A stretch of DNA of 64,000 bases, from positions 62,001 to 126,000 of the forward strand of contig VZRZ01004364.1 of assembly GCA_013398175.1 (NCBI GenBank), given 5' to 3'. The first letter of the stretch is position 1. Each line of letters opens with the position of its first letter. The position numbers and the translations under genes were made by a program. Shown here in pieces: positions 12,980-27,100 of the stretch. Origin of the DNA: Climacteris rufus. Lineage: Eukaryota; Chordata; Aves; Passeriformes; Climacteridae. The notes beneath the pieces were generated by a model. That model was not told the DNA's origin and made no database searches. It saw only the letters and a program-made list of their open reading frames with translations.

Positions 12980-14774
12980 AGGGCAGGAAAATAGAAGCAG
13001 AGAGTAGGAAAAATTTAATACAACAAACCAACAAAAATCACACATTGACTCTTAGTAAGAAAACAGCAACAAAACTGGGCATCATGGAGAGGTCTAAAAA
13101 ACAATGCTGAGAGTTTTTTTCCCAGTTTTGTTTATGTACCATTTCCCTCACCACCACCTAAGATTCCTAAATCTCAGTCTGGTTTGATCCTTCCCTAGAG
13201 TGTGATACACCTTATTTTATTTCCTCAGCATAACACAGAAGAATGGCAGAGCAAAACTTTTCTGCAAAAAAAGCCTCTTCTAGGTACAAGTGTAATAATC
13301 CTGAAAGCTTCCTGAGAAAGTCATCCAAGAAGTGGAAAGAAGAAAAACAAGGCAGGCAAAGACTTATGAAGAATTTAAAAAAATGGCATCAACTCAAATG
13401 CCTCCACTAGCTCATCGTGTTAATGGTGACAACAGCATAATTACCAACATAATTTCACAATTAACAGCTGGTGATAGGGCAACAGGGGCAGCATTATGCC
13501 TCAAAGACATCATGGTGTGCTTTACAGGGCTTTGTGTCTCTTACAAGTAATTGCATAGGAGGTAGAGATGCAGATGTTCTGCCTAAAAACATTCTATAAC
13601 TGAAAATATCCACACCTATCTACAGAAATTTTGCTGCAAATAGTAGCATTTGTGAGAAATTAATAAAGGTGATTTCTGCATTTATCAATAGCTGCCTTCT
13701 ACAAACTTCCAGCAAGACTTTCTCAAAGATGAATTACAGTGATTAAAGGCATCTTTGTAGTAGTAAAATATTATGGTATCTGTCTTCCAGGTGGAAAAAA
13801 TAAGGGACAGAGACATATGGTGATATGATTGGTACAGTGCAGTTCATGGCAGATCTGGCTGCCAGCCTAAACCCTCTTCATTCCTTATTTTCAGTCAGAA
13901 TGTGATATGATCCAAAAGCTGTATGGTCACTAACGATAAAGGGAGGAAGGAAACCTCTTGCAAGAAATCTCAGCCCCCAAAAAGCATGTGTAAATTGAAG
14001 TCACTCTTTCAGCATTTTCTATGGCCAAACCATAGTGCAGAAAAGCAGAAGCTGTTATTTACCTTTTCTTGATGGTGTATGAATCAATGACACACTCCCT
14101 GCTGTGTGCCATTTGCTGACATGTCATACTTTGTCTCAAAAGAAGGTGTTGTTCAAAATGATGAATTATAAATTGCTGGTGCATTTAACAGTTCTTCTGA
14201 TAACGATTAATGGTGCATTTTTTCCAAATGTATTTCTTACATAGGCATCACCAAGTAAGACCCAACAGCTTTCTTACTTCTCAAAGCCCAGTAAGTCACA
14301 GATGCTCTCCAACCAGGCCATGGCAATTCCCCAACATAAGACAGTTTGCAAAATGCTGTAAGTATTTGTAATATACTTCAGGGAGAAAGTTACAGGTTAT
14401 GGCTACAGTAATTCAGGTTAAAATAACGACAGTAAAAAGAAATGAAGGGGGAATATTTGTAACTATGCTAATTGATGGCTGGATTCGCATTCTGTTTTCA
14501 GTTACCCCAAAACAAATCCCAAGAGACTCCAGCAAGGTTAATGCCTTACTTTGCACATATATATAGCACAGACTAATGTACTTGGCAAACACTGCTGAGT
14601 GAATGAAAATGAGCCTACGATATAAGCACATTAAAAGGGTTAATTGAAACCTCTTTGTACAGAAATGCAAACCCCTCAAATCTGTCAAAATTAATGAGAA
14701 AAGCCAGAAGAAACATTATGGTTCTGTCTAGACTGCCAGAACCTACAGTCTGCCTTGTATTAATAAATGCTATA

Positions 14775-14982
14775 GAAAAGAAACTCTGCTGTGAGGGTGG
14801 GGAGGCCCTGGCACAGGCTGCCCAGGGAAGCTGTGGCTGCCCCACCCCTGGAAGTGTCCAAGGCCAGGCTAGACAGGGCTTGGAGCAACCTGGAATAGTG
14901 GAAGGTGTCCCTGCCCATGGCAGAGGGGTGGAATGAGACTATCTGTAAGGTCCCTTCCAACCCAAACTATGCTGTGATTCAC
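14775..14982 (+). repeat. CR1 LINE fragment (3' end), well preserved
   Basis: Sense CR1 sequence: TGCTGTGAGGGTGGGGAGGC, then GGAAGTGTCCAAGGCCAGGC, TGGAAGGTGTCCCTGCCCAT, and the ending CCTTCCAACCCAAACTATG followed by CTGTGATTC. It is close to the avian consensus as I recall it, so it is probably among the younger copies here. It explains the short ORFs on both strands at this place. Confidence 0.93.
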
Positions 14983-17109
14983 TTCAGATCCAGCTCTGTC
15001 ACCGTGGTCTACAAGGCAACAAAAGCACAGGGAACTCTTTTATTTCTCTGGGCTTGATATCAACGTTATGCTTGGACAGGAGAGTAGCTCCAAATGGCTT
15101 CCTCATGGTGATGTCTGAGCTCCAGAGCCACCTCTCCTCCCCAGACACATTCTGCCCACAGAGCCCTCACTGCAACCTAGGACTGACCCAGAGCTGGAGG
15201 GAACCCCTTTCATTTCCCCCACAACCTGCCGACTTCCAAGAGCAAAACAGTTGAGGCCTTTGATAATTACACCCTATGCCGGCTCTAAAGCTTTTCCCAT
15301 CTTAGCCTTGAGAGGAAAAACAAGCAAAAGAAAAAGAAAACCTTACAAAGCAGAATAAGCCTCCCAATATAGCTTTGCAGGGCCAAAAGCACAGCTTGGA
15401 GGGGCAAAACCAAGCAGAGGTGACCCCAAACGTGTCCAAGGGGCCCAACTGCTCAGACATCCCTTTGGGCAGTGTTTTGGGGTCTCTAGGTATCCTGGAC
15501 ATCCCCACACCCAGGAGAGATGAGCACCTGTTGATACCTCTGGTAAATCCCTAGCTGCTGCCTCAATCTATTTCTTATTTTTCATGTTGGTGAATGTGTA
15601 CCTCATGAACAGCAGAAATGCAAATAGGACTCCCTGAACAATTTTCTACTGACCTAAAGTAGTCTGATGCTTATGAAGACATCCTTCTTCCATTAATGTT
15701 AGACAAAAGTCTTTTCCTACGTTCCTAGCAGCCTCTGGTAAAACACCACAGACATCAGAACAGCATTAGAAAGCAGCTTACAAAACTACATTATAATTAC
15801 TTTCTTTGCATAGAAGGTCATTAAAAATATGCAAGGAGCTTCAAAATCGTATTTATTCACTGCATTTCAGCATGAGCTTGATGAATGTTCAACTTTTAGT
15901 TCCTGGGCTTAGTATATGCTGGTTTTTTAATAACTTCATATTTTGCAGGTTTAGGAAAGTGTGCTGCAAACCATTATTGCCAGTATTTGTGGCTCTTTAA
16001 TACACAGCTACAACATTAAAAATATGTTGCTGAACTACAAAACCATCACCAGAAGCACATCAAATTCTGCACTAATTTTTATACTATACAGTCATTGACC
16101 TCACTGGTACTTTGTAATTAAGCTTTCTGCACCACACATATCATAGTAGCTTATCAAATTTTCTAATTTATGTACAAAGACAGCTCATCTCCTCTGCTTT
16201 TTGGGTACATTCATGTATGCACCTTATTAAGACTAACTCCATGAACACCACAAATCTGATAATCAGTTTGACAAATAATAGCATCAGACTACACAGAAAC
16301 AGAGCCACATTTTATTTACTCATTTTTTTCTTCTAAACTTGAGCTTATTTCCTGGTATTGAAATCATAATTAACTTACATCAAAAATCCTGCTGCTGTAA
16401 ATCCTACTGACTTCAGCAACTGTGCCAGAAAGTGGCCCATTATGTGAGTCATCTGCTACAAAACAGAAAACAGCAACCATGCAACAAAATAATGCCAGCT
16501 AGAAGATTTATGTTACTCTCACCACATGGCCCTTCCAATTGTCCAACTCTGCACAATGGCTATGATACCATCTTGTTTCTCTAAAATGTGACGAAGGAGA
16601 GGTGACTAACAATTTCAACGGACGTGTTTTTTTTCCTGTGGGCCCAAAAAGCAGATTATTTGTACAACTCAGAGCACCACAGCAACAAAAGTTGTGTGTC
16701 TCATTTGGCACAGGGCCAGGTAATGCCTGCCAAGCGCCAAATGCTCCAGTAACCCAGATAACTCATACAGAGCTGATGCACCAGAGAAAAAAATCAGGTT
16801 ATTACTGCACTCACTACCACATACAGCCTTAAATTTCAGTGTATACAGGGCTGTGCCTTACAGTGAGCCATCCTCTCAGCACACACTATTGGAAAACACA
16901 CCTGCACTTACAGAGTACAGCTTGAAAAGAGAGAGAGAAAACCAAAAAAGATGTAAATTTAGAAACAACAATAAATGAGTACATCTGTAATTCTGTAATT
17001 ACGGCATCTGCTCTCAAGCCTTTGCATCTGCTTGTGTACAGCTGCTCAGCCCTGTCAACAATAACCTTAAAACCCTGACCAGATATCATCTCACAACTTC
17101 AAGCCAAGC

Positions 17110-17139
17110 AAAAAAAAAAAAAAAAATTAAAAAAAAAAA
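17110..17139. repeat. Poly-A tract
   Basis: Seventeen A residues, TT, then eleven more A residues. No CR1 or other element is attached, so I read it as simple sequence, not a retroposon tail. Confidence 0.85.
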
Positions 17140-20100
17140 TTAAGTTCACATAGTGGGTATGAACTCACTGATAGGACTAATCTAAAGACCCACCGGACAA
17201 AAGCTCAGTTTAAAAAAGGTGTGTGTAGGGCTTTGTGTTTTCACATAAAAAACGGTTTGTGTGAAACTGAAGAGCTGCCTTCCAGGAAATTATTAGCATA
17301 AGGAAAAATCTCCATTGGAGAGTTTCATTGTAAGTATTCATTGTCTAGCAATTGTGTTTTATGAACAAGGAATTAAATAAAAATGCTCTGTTAAATGCAT
17401 GTTAGTAAAAATCTCCTCAAAACAAAAAGTTTATGGTTGAGACAAGCAGAGCACCACATTTTAAACGAAAGAGAGCTGCCAGCATTAACCCTCCCTGATA
17501 TTTTAGGAAGAAGGTTTCTGAAGGTACCACACTAATACTTAATTCAGAGCCAACCTTCACCAGTTCCAGGGGGATCTCAGTAGGAGGGATGAATAACCAA
17601 ATAATTTTAGTGGGAATTTGAAATGGGACATACCTCAAAGCCCAAAGCTATTGAATATCCACAAAGCCTACAAAAAGTCTCAGAAGGATGCTTTTAAACA
17701 CAAGGTTAAAAAATACTCAGTGTTTAATAGAGACTGCCTGCTTATTTCTTGCTGTCAGCTCTGTGCAGAGCTGCATCCTCTGGGAATGGCTGTTCCCTCT
17801 CCCAGTGCCCACTGAGATTATTCCATGCCTGGCAAACAAGGGCTGTTATCTCACTTTCAGTCTCAGCTCTGCCAAATACATGAGAACCAAGTGGAGGAGG
17901 TCCAAATATTTTCACAGATGTGCAGTTTGGTCTGTCTGTGTTTCCTTGTCCTACTGAAGCAGTGGTGACACACACATTTGGGGTGCAACTTCCATGTGGT
18001 AACATATCCCATTTGTTGGAAAAAGCTGTGAGGTCTCTTCCATTGTTTGTAGCAGCACAGTTATAAATGGGTTGAGTTACCATGATTATGGGTGTATTAG
18101 TGTAACAGCCTGAATTGAATCTGATTTATTTAAGAAGAACCTAACACTACTTTCCTTGGCAGAGTATTCACCTGCTTGTGCTGTGGGATTTGCAGGGTCT
18201 GACACTTCCTTAGGGAAAGGAGAAGAACAGAGCACCCGAATCATCATTCCCAACACCACCCACAGTGAATCACACATACACATCCCCTCCTGTACTGGCT
18301 GCTGGGGCAGTGATGGTGCCACAGAAAGTACAGGTTTCCAAAATCCTGCCTCTTTCCTTTTCCTGACCTTGCTACTTTGATCCCCCTGCCATTAATACCT
18401 GTGCCTCTCTCCGTACCTAAGCAGGCAAACTAAGAAAGCATCTGTCTTCCAACCACTGAAAAATTAACTGGCTCCCACAGGATTCCTTCATTGGCCTTAT
18501 TCTCTACCTGCAATCTTCTCACAGCTTTTACTGCTCTTCTGTGCATGCTTCAATATCCTTCCTGAGCAAGTAGGCAACACTGTGGGCGACGTGTAGTCAA
18601 TATATTCTAAATGTTTTACAAGAGACCTTCCAACCCACGCTCCTGACAGGGGAGGTATGAGCTGTTTAATATGTCCTTTCTGCTGAGCAGTTATGTCCCA
18701 GCATTGTTTCCATGCCATGATCACTCCTGAAGGAGAAGCAAGGGAGGTAAGGAGGAAAGATTACCTGCTCATTCCAAAGCCATTAGCTAGGGCTTTTCTA
18801 CACACTTTTTTCTAGATGAATGCAAAAGGAGAGAGAAACCATCTAGACAACCAAGGAAAGGGTTCACAGGCACCTAGAAGACAACAAGGAGATAAAAACC
18901 AGCCAACTGTGTACAACAGACCCAATTTCCTGCAGCGAGGGAGCAACAAACACTTGCCACAGGGGAAAAGCCACAGATGTCACATCTCTCTATTAGAGGG
19001 GGTCTTCCCATCTGAACACAAGCCAGTAACATACCCCAGATGCAGGAGAGGCGAGCCACGTGCTGTGGCATAAACCAGTGCCATGTGTATGGCATGGGAA
19101 ATAGGCCTTCTCTTCTGCATTCACAGGCTCACCTCAGCTACAGCCCTTGGATCAAATCCCAGTGCAGAAATCCAGGAACGGTGTGGAACCAAGAGAAAAC
19201 ACTCAGAAAAGAGCAGCAATGATGACTGTAGCCATTAAACATGACCCGCAAACTGGGTGATACTGAAAGAGATGAGATTCAGTCTCAGAAATGAAGATGG
19301 GGAAAAATTATATTAAAATCTTAAAGCACAAAGAACAATAATAAATTGTTCTGCATTTAAAAGCAAAGGACTTGAACAGTAATAAAAACAACTTAGGTTA
19401 GCACCAGGAGGAAAGGCTGCAGTGCTGGAAGGGAGGAGAGCCTAAGAAGAAGCAGGAGAAGTCACTGCCAGGAACAATGAAGGCACATGAGGTCCCATCC
19501 CAGTGCTGGAAAATGTGCAGGTTCCTCCCAGCCTTCTCTCTGTGGATACCACAACAGTTTAGGAAACAGTTTGGTTGAACAGTGACTACCAGCAGTTGAT
19601 AATACCAATCTGGCAGAGACCTCAGTGAGAAAACAGAGGGTAACCAAAGCAAAGCTTCAGATTGCAGCTCAGCACCATCCATGACGTAAAGAATACCTGT
19701 CTGCATCCCTTTAAAACCCTCCACAGCCCAAACCTTTATTCAGGGGTAGTGGAGTATCAACACCACCTTGAGCACTATCACCAATAAAAGTCAAGACTCC
19801 ATTCAAAAACCATCTGCATTTGATTTGCTCTTCCTGCTGCTCTGCACATCACCACCACAATTACAAACAGAAGTATTTGGCTCCACGCCTTGCCCTTTTA
19901 TTGCTTTACTATGCTTCACTGCCAATCCTTATGGCAACAGAACTTGCAAAGTCATGGACTCTTATAAAAATCTTATAATACTAAAACCCTATACAGCAAG
20001 ATTTCTCCTACTCTTGGACACCATGCAGTTTCCAGGTATTGTTTGTGCTCTCATCTCATTTTATATTTAATAGAATAGCCAGAAATATGAGTCAACAATA

Positions 20101-23100
20101 ATAAGTTTAAGATTTTTCTTTTTTTTTTCAGGCTTAGGTATTTCCTTTCTGCTTTTCCCAGTGCACTCTGCTCTGATTTTATTTGTACTGCAAACTCCTT
20201 GGGGCAGAGGCAGTCTGTCTGTATAGTTATTCTTAACCTGAATTTACAAAAGAGGGTAGAATACTGAATTGTGGTCCTTGCTAGCACACACTGAATGTTT
20301 CCTCATCATTTGACCTAATAAGTGTTGTCCTACGATAGGGCTGAGCCTATCAGAGTAAAAGATGCCCCCACAATCACAGTCTGAAAATAAAGATTACTAT
20401 ATTTATCAAAAGACAATAGAGTTTGCATTAGTTCCTGTTCCTGCAATCTTTCTTTAAATCAAAGAAGCAACACAAAATGAGTAAGATAGGAAATGTATGG
20501 ATTCCTCTCAGGCAAATATGCCAATTATTACACTTCGATTGGAATCTGAAAGCTAAAAGGTGTTCTCCCAGGTGCGTGCATTAGCTATACAGCAAAAGTT
20601 TGAACTGGAGTAAAATTAAACACTCTGTTGTTCCACAAGGTGAAAATAATCAAGGTAGCTCCACAAATTGACTGAACTAGGTATGCAGTGGTGAAATATA
20701 TAAATATTTTTGAGCACACAGGGATCAAGTGGATCTGTGCAGCACTGGGATGCTATTTCTGATGGCTCATGATTACGGAATACTGGGAGAAGGAAAGAGA
20801 TCTGTTAATTTTCTGTAAGTTCCCCAGGAGACCACAAGTTTGGAGAATTTCTCACAGCATTACTTGTTCCAGGAACTTTCCTGCTCTGAAGCACGAGCTG
20901 CTGCCTGTGAGCTGCCTGCAATGGATTGCTTAGTACAAGGTGATGGGAGGAATAATAATAACAGTTTAACAGGTTATAGGCACATTACAGAGTGGGGAGG
21001 TAGACTAAGCCAAAAGCAAAGAGCAACAAAGTCTGAAAATTCTCCTTAACTTTTCCCAGTGCTGTAAAATGAAGAAGGCTGCCTCATGCTCCATTCGAAT
21101 TCTGTGCCATGCATTCCAAAAACTGTCTCTTACTTGCTGGAAAGCTGGACTTCATGGCAAGAGAGATTTGGGGGGGGGATGTACTCCTTATGCACTAAAC
21201 TACTTAAAAAGATTTTAAATACATAAGAAAAATTCTACAGAGACATATCTAAGAGTTTCTGTATTCCTCACATTTTTTATTCAAGTTAAACTTGAAAAAT
21301 GAGGAATAAGTTATTTAACAAAAAACATCAAATCTCAAATAGGTAAAAACAGTTGGGAGGGTATTCATTCAGACTTTTCACTGTGAAAAACAGTGAGATT
21401 CAGGTAAGACCCCAACAAACAGGAATGCTGTTTCTGGGAAAGGCAGGCCATTGCTGCCACCCAGCAGTGCCTTTTTTTTAGCCCAAATAGCCAAATTTCT
21501 TCTCTGGAAGACTACTTTTCGCAGCACTGAGAACTGATCATCCCCATCACCTGAAGTCTTTGAAGAGGGAAGCACAGTAGGTAAATGCTGCCATCTACAC
21601 ATGGCCAACTGAAGGTAGCAGTGCCAGGCTTGGCAGGGAAAATCCAGGGAAACACTGCTCTGCTTCCTCCACAAACAGCTGTCAGAGGGTTTAAACCAGT
21701 GTCACAGGCAGGAGGCACATCCTGGACAACTTCAGTCCCATAAGAAAAGCTAAATATTATCTAAATCTGTAAGCAAGAAGTACACAGAAAATTTGAATTG
21801 GCGACTACTGTGTCAAAAAAGTCTCGTCACTGAATTATCACTTTCTTCTCCTGACCCACAGACACAGATTACATTCTGCAATATCTCAGCTGTCAATTAG
21901 ACGTTTACATGGCACTCACAATATATTTTAAAATAACATTTCATACAGCAGCTGTGTTTACAGAAGGAAATATTTTTATAGGTCTCTTAATAACAAATGT
22001 CTCCCCTTTCTGCAAGGCTGTCCTTCATTCTAATTACCCCTTTCACTTGCTTGATGAAATCTGTCTCTGGTAGACAGATTATCATCTGTAAAGTTCAGAG
22101 AACATTATTCATGTATTTTGGCATGCCACCTGTAAAGGACATTAGGATTTCAAGCTTCAGTTACAACTGTGACAAAATTTTCACAAAAATATAAATCATT
22201 ACCTAAGATTGAAATAATTAGCACTATTTAGGTGACAGAGTACTTGACAGAAGATAGCTTCTTCAACTTCTAATCAAGGAAATACACCAAAATACAATTT
22301 AAAAAAGAATATCTAAGTAATATCTCAGGTTTGGTTGGGCTTTTTTCTTTGTGGGGTTTAAATCTATTCGCTGTCTTTACCTAATGTATGTATAAATACC
22401 TGCAGGTGTTTTCAAAAAATGTGCTTTAAAAGTAATATTGAGACTAAGATCTACACACTGGTGTAATACTTTGATACTGTATTGACCAAAAAGACAGCAA
22501 GAGATGAAAGCTCTCCCACCTCAGACTTCACAGATTTTACAAGAAACTTCACACTCCCTGAATAAAACCTATGGCTCACTCAACCTTTACTTAACAACAA
22601 TGGCTTCTGAATGTGCATTACTTATTTATTTAACCCCACTTTGACTTCTTTGGGAGATGTATCCTCCTCCCTAGGGTTACAGTGGTACATGAATATTTTA
22701 ACAATGCTTGGTGTCTTTTACATTGCAGAAGACGCTCTGAGAAAGGCAGACAGCTAACCAGCTTCTGCCCAGGTTTTTGAAATGATGAGTTTCTGTTCTA
22801 CCTCCCACAATGCTGTAAAAGGTAAACGCTTTTGCCCATACACACACGCAGCAGCTGAAGACCCATAAATCAAAACCAGAAGAAATATTTGAGTGAAGCT
22901 TTCATTATTAATAGACATTACGGCCAAAAAAGAAAAGATTCAGAAATGAACACAGGGGCCGGAAAAACACTGCCCTTCCTGAGACTGTGAAACACATCCT
23001 CTCAACTGAGAAAGAGATGCACATCAAGAAAGCAGCAGTGGATAAGGAATGAATCTGAAATGCCAGCTCAGTATTGTTTTTGGCAGCCCTTGTTCATGCC

Positions 23101-23871
23101 AGAACAATGCAATGCCCTGGGCTGCATGTGCCTTAACAGACCACCAGAATATCCCAGGTAAGTATTTGCTAAGCAAACACAAGTGGTTGGAAGCAAGCCA
23201 TTCCTTCTTCTTAAATCTACTGAAGAAGAGGAAAAGGAGGAAAAAAATCATCTTGTCTTTTGTTTGTTTGTTTAAACCTACCTAGAAGGTTTATAAGCCT
23301 GACAGTAGGGAGAAAGGTAACCCGCCTCAGAAAAAGACCACCTACAACTGACAGCAATTCATTTGTAAACACCTTAATTGATTTTCCATCTCAGAACACG
23401 TTTGTTCCTATTTTAGGGCACTGCAGTTTGAATTGCAATTTATTAATTGTACCATACCATGGCTTGGCCTAAAATTTGAGTACGTCTGGGTTATTCAACC
23501 CTGCTAGGATTAGCAGTCCTCAAAGTAATGCCAAGGCCTTCTGTCCTGCATTACAAATGCAAAAGAAGTAAGACTGAAAAAATCTGGAAATCAACTAGCT
23601 GGTTCATCCCCATGCCCAAAGAGAGGATCAAGTGTACCTGTGGTATCCCAGACAGGCACTTCTGTAAGCACTCTAAGAAATATATATGGTAACAACTGTT
23701 TTACAAATTCCCTGGACATGTCTTTACAAAGCATTACTAACTTTGCCATTAAAAATGCCTAAGCAATCCCTCCCTTGATGCAGCAAGCCCAAAACAACAT
23801 TTATTTTGTTGTCCAATAAAGAGATGGAGCTGCAGAAACCATTTTTTCATTGCTTTTACTGCTGTGTAGCA

Positions 23872-23945
23872 GCATGAGAGTGCTCATACTTAGTCAGACC
23901 AAAGGTTCACCTGCTCAGGCCTTCACTAGGGCAGTAACCAAGAGC
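23872..23945 (-). repeat. Old CR1-like relic of an amniote family
   Basis: The plus strand reads CATGAGAGTGCTCATACTTA, then GTCAGACCAAAGGTTCACCT and GCTCAGGCC. Its reverse complement resembles the 3' end common to old CR1 families of turtles, crocodilians and birds (a GACCTTTGGTCTGAC core followed by a CTTATG-like end). It is distinct from the GGAAGGGACC-type CR1 copies elsewhere in this window. The family assignment is from memory. Confidence 0.6.
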
Positions 23946-24044
23946 CCAACTTCAATTCCACACAGTAAAAGATGTAATTTATGAAAAGCATGCACAGAAA
24001 AATTAAGTAAAATATATTGCTGGGGTTTGCGTTTGTTTGAACAT

Positions 24045-24117
24045 GGCAGTGCTGTGTTAATGGTAGGACTCTGTGATCTTGGATGTCTCTTTCACCTGAA
24101 ATGATTCTATAACTCTG
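24045..24117 (+). repeat. Short CR1 3'-end relic
   Basis: Contains CAGTGCTGTGTTAATGGTAG, GACTCTGTGATCTTGGATGT and the terminal AATGATTCTATAACTCTG. This corresponds to the last 70 or so bases of a sense CR1, with several substitutions. It lies 100 bases from an older relic in the opposite orientation. Confidence 0.75.
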
Positions 24118-27100
24118 AGTGAAAAGGCAAGTGTAAAACCATGGAGAAGCACCAGGACACACGTAAGAATAATTCACCCTACACCTCCCAGCTTCCAGTT
24201 CAAGGATTTCTTGAGCAGGATGTGGTTTCTATACATTGTCCAACATTCCCTTGAACCCATCTTGACTTCCAGCACACACAATGCTTTTTGGCGGGGAGCT
24301 CTGCTGTGCAGCTCCATCAATTGTGCAGAGAACCACCTCCTTCCAGCTCTTCTCGAGACAAAACGAGTTTCTACCTTCTTATATCACTTTTTTTCTTTAA
24401 ACCAACATGGTATGTGCTGTTTCAAGTGCTGCTCTGATAGAACAAGTAGTCCTACACTCATCTTGATTTCCCTCAAGACCTGGGAAAATGATTTTGGACA
24501 CAGGATCAATGCCTCAGCAGAATTTACTAACTGAATACTGGATTAGGGTAAAGTAAACTGCTCCCTGGATCTAAGAAAGTGAACAAATGGATCTACCAGG
24601 CGCACAACTGTTCAGTTCTTTGCTGTTTCTTGCAACAGGTCCCCTGCATCCAGACCAAGCTACCAGCACTCAACACCAGTAAGCAGCAGCAGGAGGGACA
24701 CTGCCAAACATTGACCATGAGCAGAGGAAAAGCCCCAGAGGCCAAACCCAAAAGAAGTAAGGAAAGAAACGAGAAGTGACAAACTCAATTGTCATTGCCT
24801 TGCTATTTACAGAGAGGTCTTTCAATTGCAAAAACGTCTGTAAATCCAGTCCCAAAGCTCTGAGTTTTTTTTTTGTTTTTTTTACATCTGCACAGGTGGG
24901 TATGGTCATCTAATGCTTTTTGCACTGTCTACCTCAAAAAACAACTGAAGTTACAAATTGAAGTGGTTTTCTATTGCAAATGTCCATTTTTCTCTCCCCA
25001 CACAGGATATTGGTAAGACAGAGGCACATATGAAGAGAACTACCTTCACAGCTCACTCACACAAAAATGCCACAGATTAATCTCCAGCTTCTATATTAAA
25101 CAAACCGGAAAGGTTAGAAGCAAAGTCAGCCAGTGCTGGAAGTTTATGGATGATGCTAGATACTGTATTTTGCTCTTTGGGTGCTACTTCTCTCACTTCT
25201 GAGCTCTCCTGCTAGTGAAACAAGACCAACTCTTCAATAAAAAACAGCTGGCCAAAGCTAAACCAAGTCATGATAAATTATATTCATACAGTTAACATCA
25301 TTATAAAGGAGGAAAAAAAAAATCTACCTCTCCAATATCAACATCTGGAGGTTTTCCTTAAAACTACTGTGTTTAAGAGTATTATGGGTAAAAGCACCAA
25401 CACTGTTCTAGCAATGGTTGGCAACAGCAAAGGTCATGGTGATGTCAATTTGTGGCTTCTGATCTCTAGTTTCCTGCTTCTGGTAAATGAAAGAGAGTCA
25501 TATAAAAACACAGACTACAACAGGTGACCATGTTTTGTATCAGAGATTTAATGTCAAAGGTCTTGCACTAGACCTTCAATGTTTTTATAAGTAGATTCTT
25601 CACACAAATATGTCTGTAACTGGATCTCACCTTGTTCTAACCTATTATGAGACTGCCCATAAGTAAAACAACTGAAATGAATAAAACCAGGCAAGGTTTT
25701 CCTACTTGTGCTGGAGCTAAACAGCCTCTTAGGAAAGATTAGATATCTCTGGGATGCATTTTAATAAGCTCTGTAGCCTGTGAAAGCTGGGGATCAGGCT
25801 GAATGTCACGGTGGTCTCTTTGCTCTTTCAGCCTGATGCTATTCAATGACTAATCCCCTCCTCCTGGCCATGGGAGAAGGGCTCCTGGACAGCAGTAGAC
25901 CAGTGCTCTTATGCACAGAAAACCCTACATCAGTTTGGGAAGAACATCTTCCATGCTCACAGCCCAGCTGATCCTTGTGGAGATTCACGGCAGAACTATG
26001 AATAAAGATACACCAGGGAAGCTTCTACAAAACATAAAAATCAATACTTGAGAGAATAAACAGCCACCCAGAAGATATTTAAAAGGAGCTATCAAGCAAA
26101 TTACACATTAAAAAAAAAATCTATGGAGCTGGTAATTAATTTCATAGGTAATGAATACTACAAAGGCATCCATCTGTGCATCCCGCTTTTGAGCATTATG
26201 CAATTGGGTGTTGAACAAGTGTTCCTGGAAAACAATGACCTTGCTGCCTGACCTGCTCAGATAACCTGTTGATTCCCAGCAGCCCAGGCCTATCTCCAGT
26301 GTTACAGCCAGCAGTGGCCTCAGAAACAAAGCAGACTGCTGAATAAAACAGAAAGGTGGAAAGGGTGAATTTGGCAAAGTACACCAGTGTTTTTATTTTA
26401 TCTGCACAAAGACAATTCTATTCTGTGAGATCAAAACTGGCTCCTGCCCCCAGCGCTGCCAGGGCTGTTTTAAGTTATTGCTTTGGGTCTCCAGCCATCT
26501 ATCACTGCACGATTCAGTAACCTTTACTTCTGCTGAATAATTCAACAAAGCAAAGATTTGCTATTGGCAATCTCTAATTTAAAGGAAAAACCTAGAGCTT
26601 GCATTTGGTTTATTAAAACTCCCAGAGGGGAAAAAAAAATAATATATCTCTCCTCTTTGACCTTATTTGGGACTTTGCTTTGGGAACTGGCAGGAGGAAA
26701 TTCAGTGGTGTCCAAAGTTTTGATTATGGGGAAAACAGCTGACAGAATTGCACGCCTAAGGGTTAAGACAACATTGACAAGTATGAGTTGGTGACATTGG
26801 TGATGGCAATCTGCTCTGAAAGCCCTGGCAGGATGGCATTGACTACATGGATGAGGAGAGCCTACGCTGCCCAGGTTTGAAAGGACAAAATGGACTTCAA
26901 GAAAAAGATATATATCTTTTGTGCATGATTGTAAACTCAACAAAAATGGAGCTCTGCTTTAAATCCTGCCTGGAGGCCAGGCCAGGTTTCTGTGTACTGA
27001 AAGAACCTGACCAGCTCATGGCTCTAACCTCACCCACTAAAGACAACTTGGCCAGTTGTTTGCCACCATTGTTTTCCTTTTAAATCCCTAAAATTATTAA

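Larger units (their letters stand above)
1779..14774. other. Intron 1, exon-2-proximal block: unique AT-rich DNA with two CR1 pieces
   Basis: Besides the CR1 fragments at 4147-4285 and 8446-8680, this block holds an AT microsatellite near 7305-7367 and an ATTAT repeat near 12951-12979. There are A/T homopolymers at 9216-9230, 10021-10031 and 10160-10172. I see no coding or RNA gene in the rest. Confidence 0.7.

Noticed and set aside
17110..17139. Poly-A run considered as the tail of a processed pseudogene
   Set aside because: No gene-like sequence precedes it on either strand and no target-site duplication is visible.
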